From the NCBI GenBank assembly GCA_965220875.1, contig CBDCRD010000003.1, positions 52,289 through 116,288 of the forward strand: a stretch of DNA of 64,000 bases, in the 5' to 3' direction. Below are positions 62,118 through 64,000 of this stretch, piece by piece (positions within the stretch are counted from its first letter, which is position 1; each line of letters opens with the position of its first letter). The notes beneath the pieces are model-generated. The model was not told where the DNA came from, searched no databases, and saw only the letters and a program-made list of their open reading frames with translations. The position numbers were made by a program, and so were the translations under genes. This stretch comes from WTFY01 sp965220875. GTDB lineage: Bacteria; Pseudomonadota; Gammaproteobacteria; UBA4575.

Positions 62118-63791
62118 TCAACGATCCGGCAAGGCAAGAAGAGCCGGTCTGACCAGAACAACCATGCGGACCTTGATGCTGTTGCCCTCACGCCCGGTTC
62201 CCAGAAAACCACTCGCCTTGTTTGTCGTGGTTACATCCTGCTCGTAGCCAGACAGAATCAGGGTTTCGCCGGGTCTCAGCACCGTATCCGTGGCAACCGC
62301 ACGATGATCGGTGATGGGAAGTTGCAAAGCGGCCGTGCCGGAGGCAAACCGCTGGAGGGAAACCAGCGCATTCTGAATGACGGTCAGGGACAGCTGGATT
62401 TGCTGTCGTTCAATCAGACGGGGAATGGCATGGATGCTTATCCCCTCGTCAATGGTCGAGGTCTCCAGGGTGGTCCGCCCCTCTTCATCCGTGCTGATGC
62501 TCGAGACATAATTGGAGATGCGCGACAGGACAATTGGTGTGGCCACACCCGAAAGGGTTACCGATGACCCCTGCCGATAATCGACCACGGCCTCATTGCT
62601 GGCCAAACTCTGAAAATCAATAAAGGAGCTGGGAGTCAATGTCTGTATCGCCGTAGCACGAGTCCGCGACAGGACGGCTTCCGCAACAGCGGTGTTGGCC
62701 TGGGCCGTAGTCAGGGCCGCAAGAATATCCCCTTCCGTCTGATCCTCACCCCATAAATCGGGGTTGTCAACCAGTCGCTGGGCATTGACCTCCCGGGCTC
62801 TGGCCAGGGTCAGCGCATCCTGGGCAGCCCCTACGGTTGTGCTGTCGGGAACATCCTGGTTGTCAAAAACCCGGAAACTCCCGGCCGGGGGAACAACCGA
62901 ACCGGTTGTTGAGGCAAACGCAAGGCCGGAAGAGCGACGCAGGAGAGCCGTCAGCTGAAGATTGAATTGATCCAGATTGGATGTGTTGACGTAATAGACA
63001 GCAATTTCAAGCCCAATCCGGTTGGCGTAGATGTAAAGCTGTTCCTCAAGGGTTCGCTCAATTCGGATCATGTCCGATGGCCGTCCCAGTACCACGAGCT
63101 GGCCAATTTCCCGAAAGGTCCTGATGCCGGCCGGAGATACCAGCTCGGTGCGAAGAAGACCCTCCAGACTGGTCCAGGGATCAAGCGTATGGCTCGTGGA
63201 TGTCGACACCGTACTTGAACCGCCGCCAAGACCGGCCGAGGTCTGCGCCACCTCGGTGGCACCAACCGGAATAGGCAGAGTCCAGCTACGCGTCCGCATG
63301 GGTTCCAGGGTAATGGTGGTTCCATCAAACTCCCAGAAGACATCATACCGGGCCGATATCATGTCCAGAACATGGGCAAGACTGCCACGGTATTCCATGG
63401 GATACGTGGCCTCTATTACATATTCGAAAGGCTTGTTTTCAGAATCGCTATAGGTCGTCCGGACATGAACCGGCAATCGGGTGGATTGCTCCACAAGAGT
63501 GGCCAGCTCAACCAGGGATACCTCTTCCAGACTCTGCAGGTGAATCGCGTCCGGTCGGCTCAACAGCGGTGAAAAGGGCTTGACTTTTCTGGGTTGGGGG
63601 AGGGCTGATCCATACCAGGGACGATCAACCTCCCTGACATTGGTATGAAGAGAGGCCCCAAGCTCGGCAGCCAGGGCCTCTATTTCCGTTGTTTTTGATG
63701 TAACTATGGGATCCCTTTTACTGTCGTCCAATCCACCACATGCGCTCAACACAAGGAGAATTGTTCCCAAAAGTGTAATCCGGTCTCCCAA
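62118..63791 (-). CDS. pilN: PilN secretin lipoprotein
   Basis: The 557-residue protein has a lipobox LLVLSACGG. N-terminal N0/STN-like repeats (VSLVELATLVEQ, LDMISARYDVFWEFDG) precede a secretin C-terminus (ISNYVSSISTDEEGRT, ISIHAIPRLIERQQIQLSLTV, VLRPGETLILSGYEQD, VLVRPALLAL). It forms the outer-membrane channel for the pilus. There is no ATG: TTG 63791 fits a GGGAGA site 6 nt upstream, while TTG 63797 is too close. Confidence 0.85.
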   Translation of the reverse strand: MGDRITLLGTILLVLSACGGLDDSKRDPIVTSKTTEIEALAAELGASLHTNVREVDRPWYGSALPQPRKVKPFSPLLSRPDAIHLQSLEEVSLVELATLVEQSTRLPVHVRTTYSDSENKPFEYVIEATYPMEYRGSLAHVLDMISARYDVFWEFDGTTITLEPMRTRSWTLPIPVGATEVAQTSAGLGGGSSTVSTSTSHTLDPWTSLEGLLRTELVSPAGIRTFREIGQLVVLGRPSDMIRIERTLEEQLYIYANRIGLEIAVYYVNTSNLDQFNLQLTALLRRSSGLAFASTTGSVVPPAGSFRVFDNQDVPDSTTVGAAQDALTLARAREVNAQRLVDNPDLWGEDQTEGDILAALTTAQANTAVAEAVLSRTRATAIQTLTPSSFIDFQSLASNEAVVDYRQGSSVTLSGVATPIVLSRISNYVSSISTDEEGRTTLETSTIDEGISIHAIPRLIERQQIQLSLTVIQNALVSLQRFASGTAALQLPITDHRAVATDTVLRPGETLILSGYEQDVTTTNKASGFLGTGREGNSIKVRMVVLVRPALLALPDR

Positions 63792-63822
63792 CAGCAATCT
63801 CCCTTAAAGGTCGTCTTGAACC

Positions 63823-64000
63823 CTAGGGAGTGGGGCTGGCGGCATCCTGAAGTGGTTCATCAGCCAGGGAGTCCTGCAAATCGGAATGGGAAAGATCGCT
63901 CTCGCCCGGAGAAGCCGGATCATCCGCAACAATCACGGTATCTTCCCTGGCGGCCTGGCGTGCATCCCTCGCTTCCTGCAGTTTGCTCTTCAGCCATTCG
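63823..64000 (-). CDS. Pilus-operon gene, C-terminal part (start outside window)
   Basis: An open minus-strand frame enters from the right edge and stops at TAG 63823-63825. The visible 58 residues read EWLKSKLQEARDARQAARED, then an acidic disordered end (DLSHSDLQDSLADEPLQD). By position it would be a PilL or PilM counterpart; this cannot be decided from the tail. Confidence 0.6.
   Translation of the reverse strand, partial: EWLKSKLQEARDARQAAREDTVIVADDPASPGESDLSHSDLQDSLADEPLQDAASPTP

Noticed and set aside
1..64000. CRISPR arrays, tRNA and rRNA genes
   Set aside because: No regularly spaced repeats or conserved RNA gene sequences were found on reading through the window.

Overview
The window looks like part of a large conjugative plasmid or integrative conjugative element of a Gram-negative bacterium, probably a proteobacterium. 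There are no rRNA, tRNA or housekeeping genes. Two backbone blocks set its identity. The first is a plus-strand operon (about 0.8-7.5 kb) with DotD- and DotC-type lipoproteins, which are core outer-membrane parts of IncI/Dot-Icm (type IVB) secretion and transfer systems. The second is a minus-strand operon (about 51.9-64 kb) matching the R64/IncI thin-pilus locus: secretin PilN, PilO, PilP, ATPase PilQ, PilR, major pilin PilS, three minor pilins and a prepilin peptidase. Together they suggest an IncI-like transfer machine in which a type IVb pilus brings cells together and a T4BSS channel moves DNA. A ParA partition cassette (20.6-21.8 kb), an HU-like protein and a serine resolvase fit an extrachromosomal or conjugative element. 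The host species cannot be named from the sequence.

Layout. 1-570: start of an unknown minus-strand gene. 0.8-7.5 kb: transfer operon, with a degenerate tyrosine recombinase, a zinc-ribbon protein, an ImmA/IrrE-like peptidase and an ankyrin protein placed among the dot genes. 7.5-15.1 kb: A+T-rich cargo, with a Panacea/SocA-type toxin-antitoxin candidate, a small membrane protein and a tight four-gene operon (double-GHKL kinase, receiver protein, HNH nuclease, N6-adenine methyltransferase). 15.0-15.7 kb: scrambled remnants. 15.8-20.5 kb: AAA ATPase and a frameshifted type-ISP-like modification enzyme with a C8 tract at the break. 20.6-22.4 kb: partition genes and a KAP NTPase fragment. 22.4-30.8 kb: unknown genes, HU, ankyrin, PIN domain, frameshifted UmuC plus SRAP stub, resolvase and RNA ligase. 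31.9-33.4 kb: IS1380-type transposase. 33.6-36.1 kb: repeat copy and two large unknown plasmid genes. 36.4-47.5 kb: a mosaic of repeated families, namely coiled-coil/membrane mini-proteins, Uma2-like proteins, secreted ankyrin-LysM proteins and orphan LysM tails. 48.0-51.6 kb: a SIR2-like protein and a three-gene GHKL ATPase/STAS-like/membrane operon. 51.9-64 kb: pilus operon.

The cargo is rich in likely conflict and regulatory modules. The best candidates for an undescribed system are the kinase-receiver-HNH-methyltransferase operon (9650-15101) and the GHKL-STAS-membrane operon (49618-51631). Two kinds of regulatory architecture recur. One is a TGAGCATACACA motif upstream of four minus-strand genes. 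The other is near-identical TTGATT-N17-TATATT promoters placed 8-10 nt before the start codon of three coiled-coil/membrane paralogues, which predicts leaderless mRNAs.
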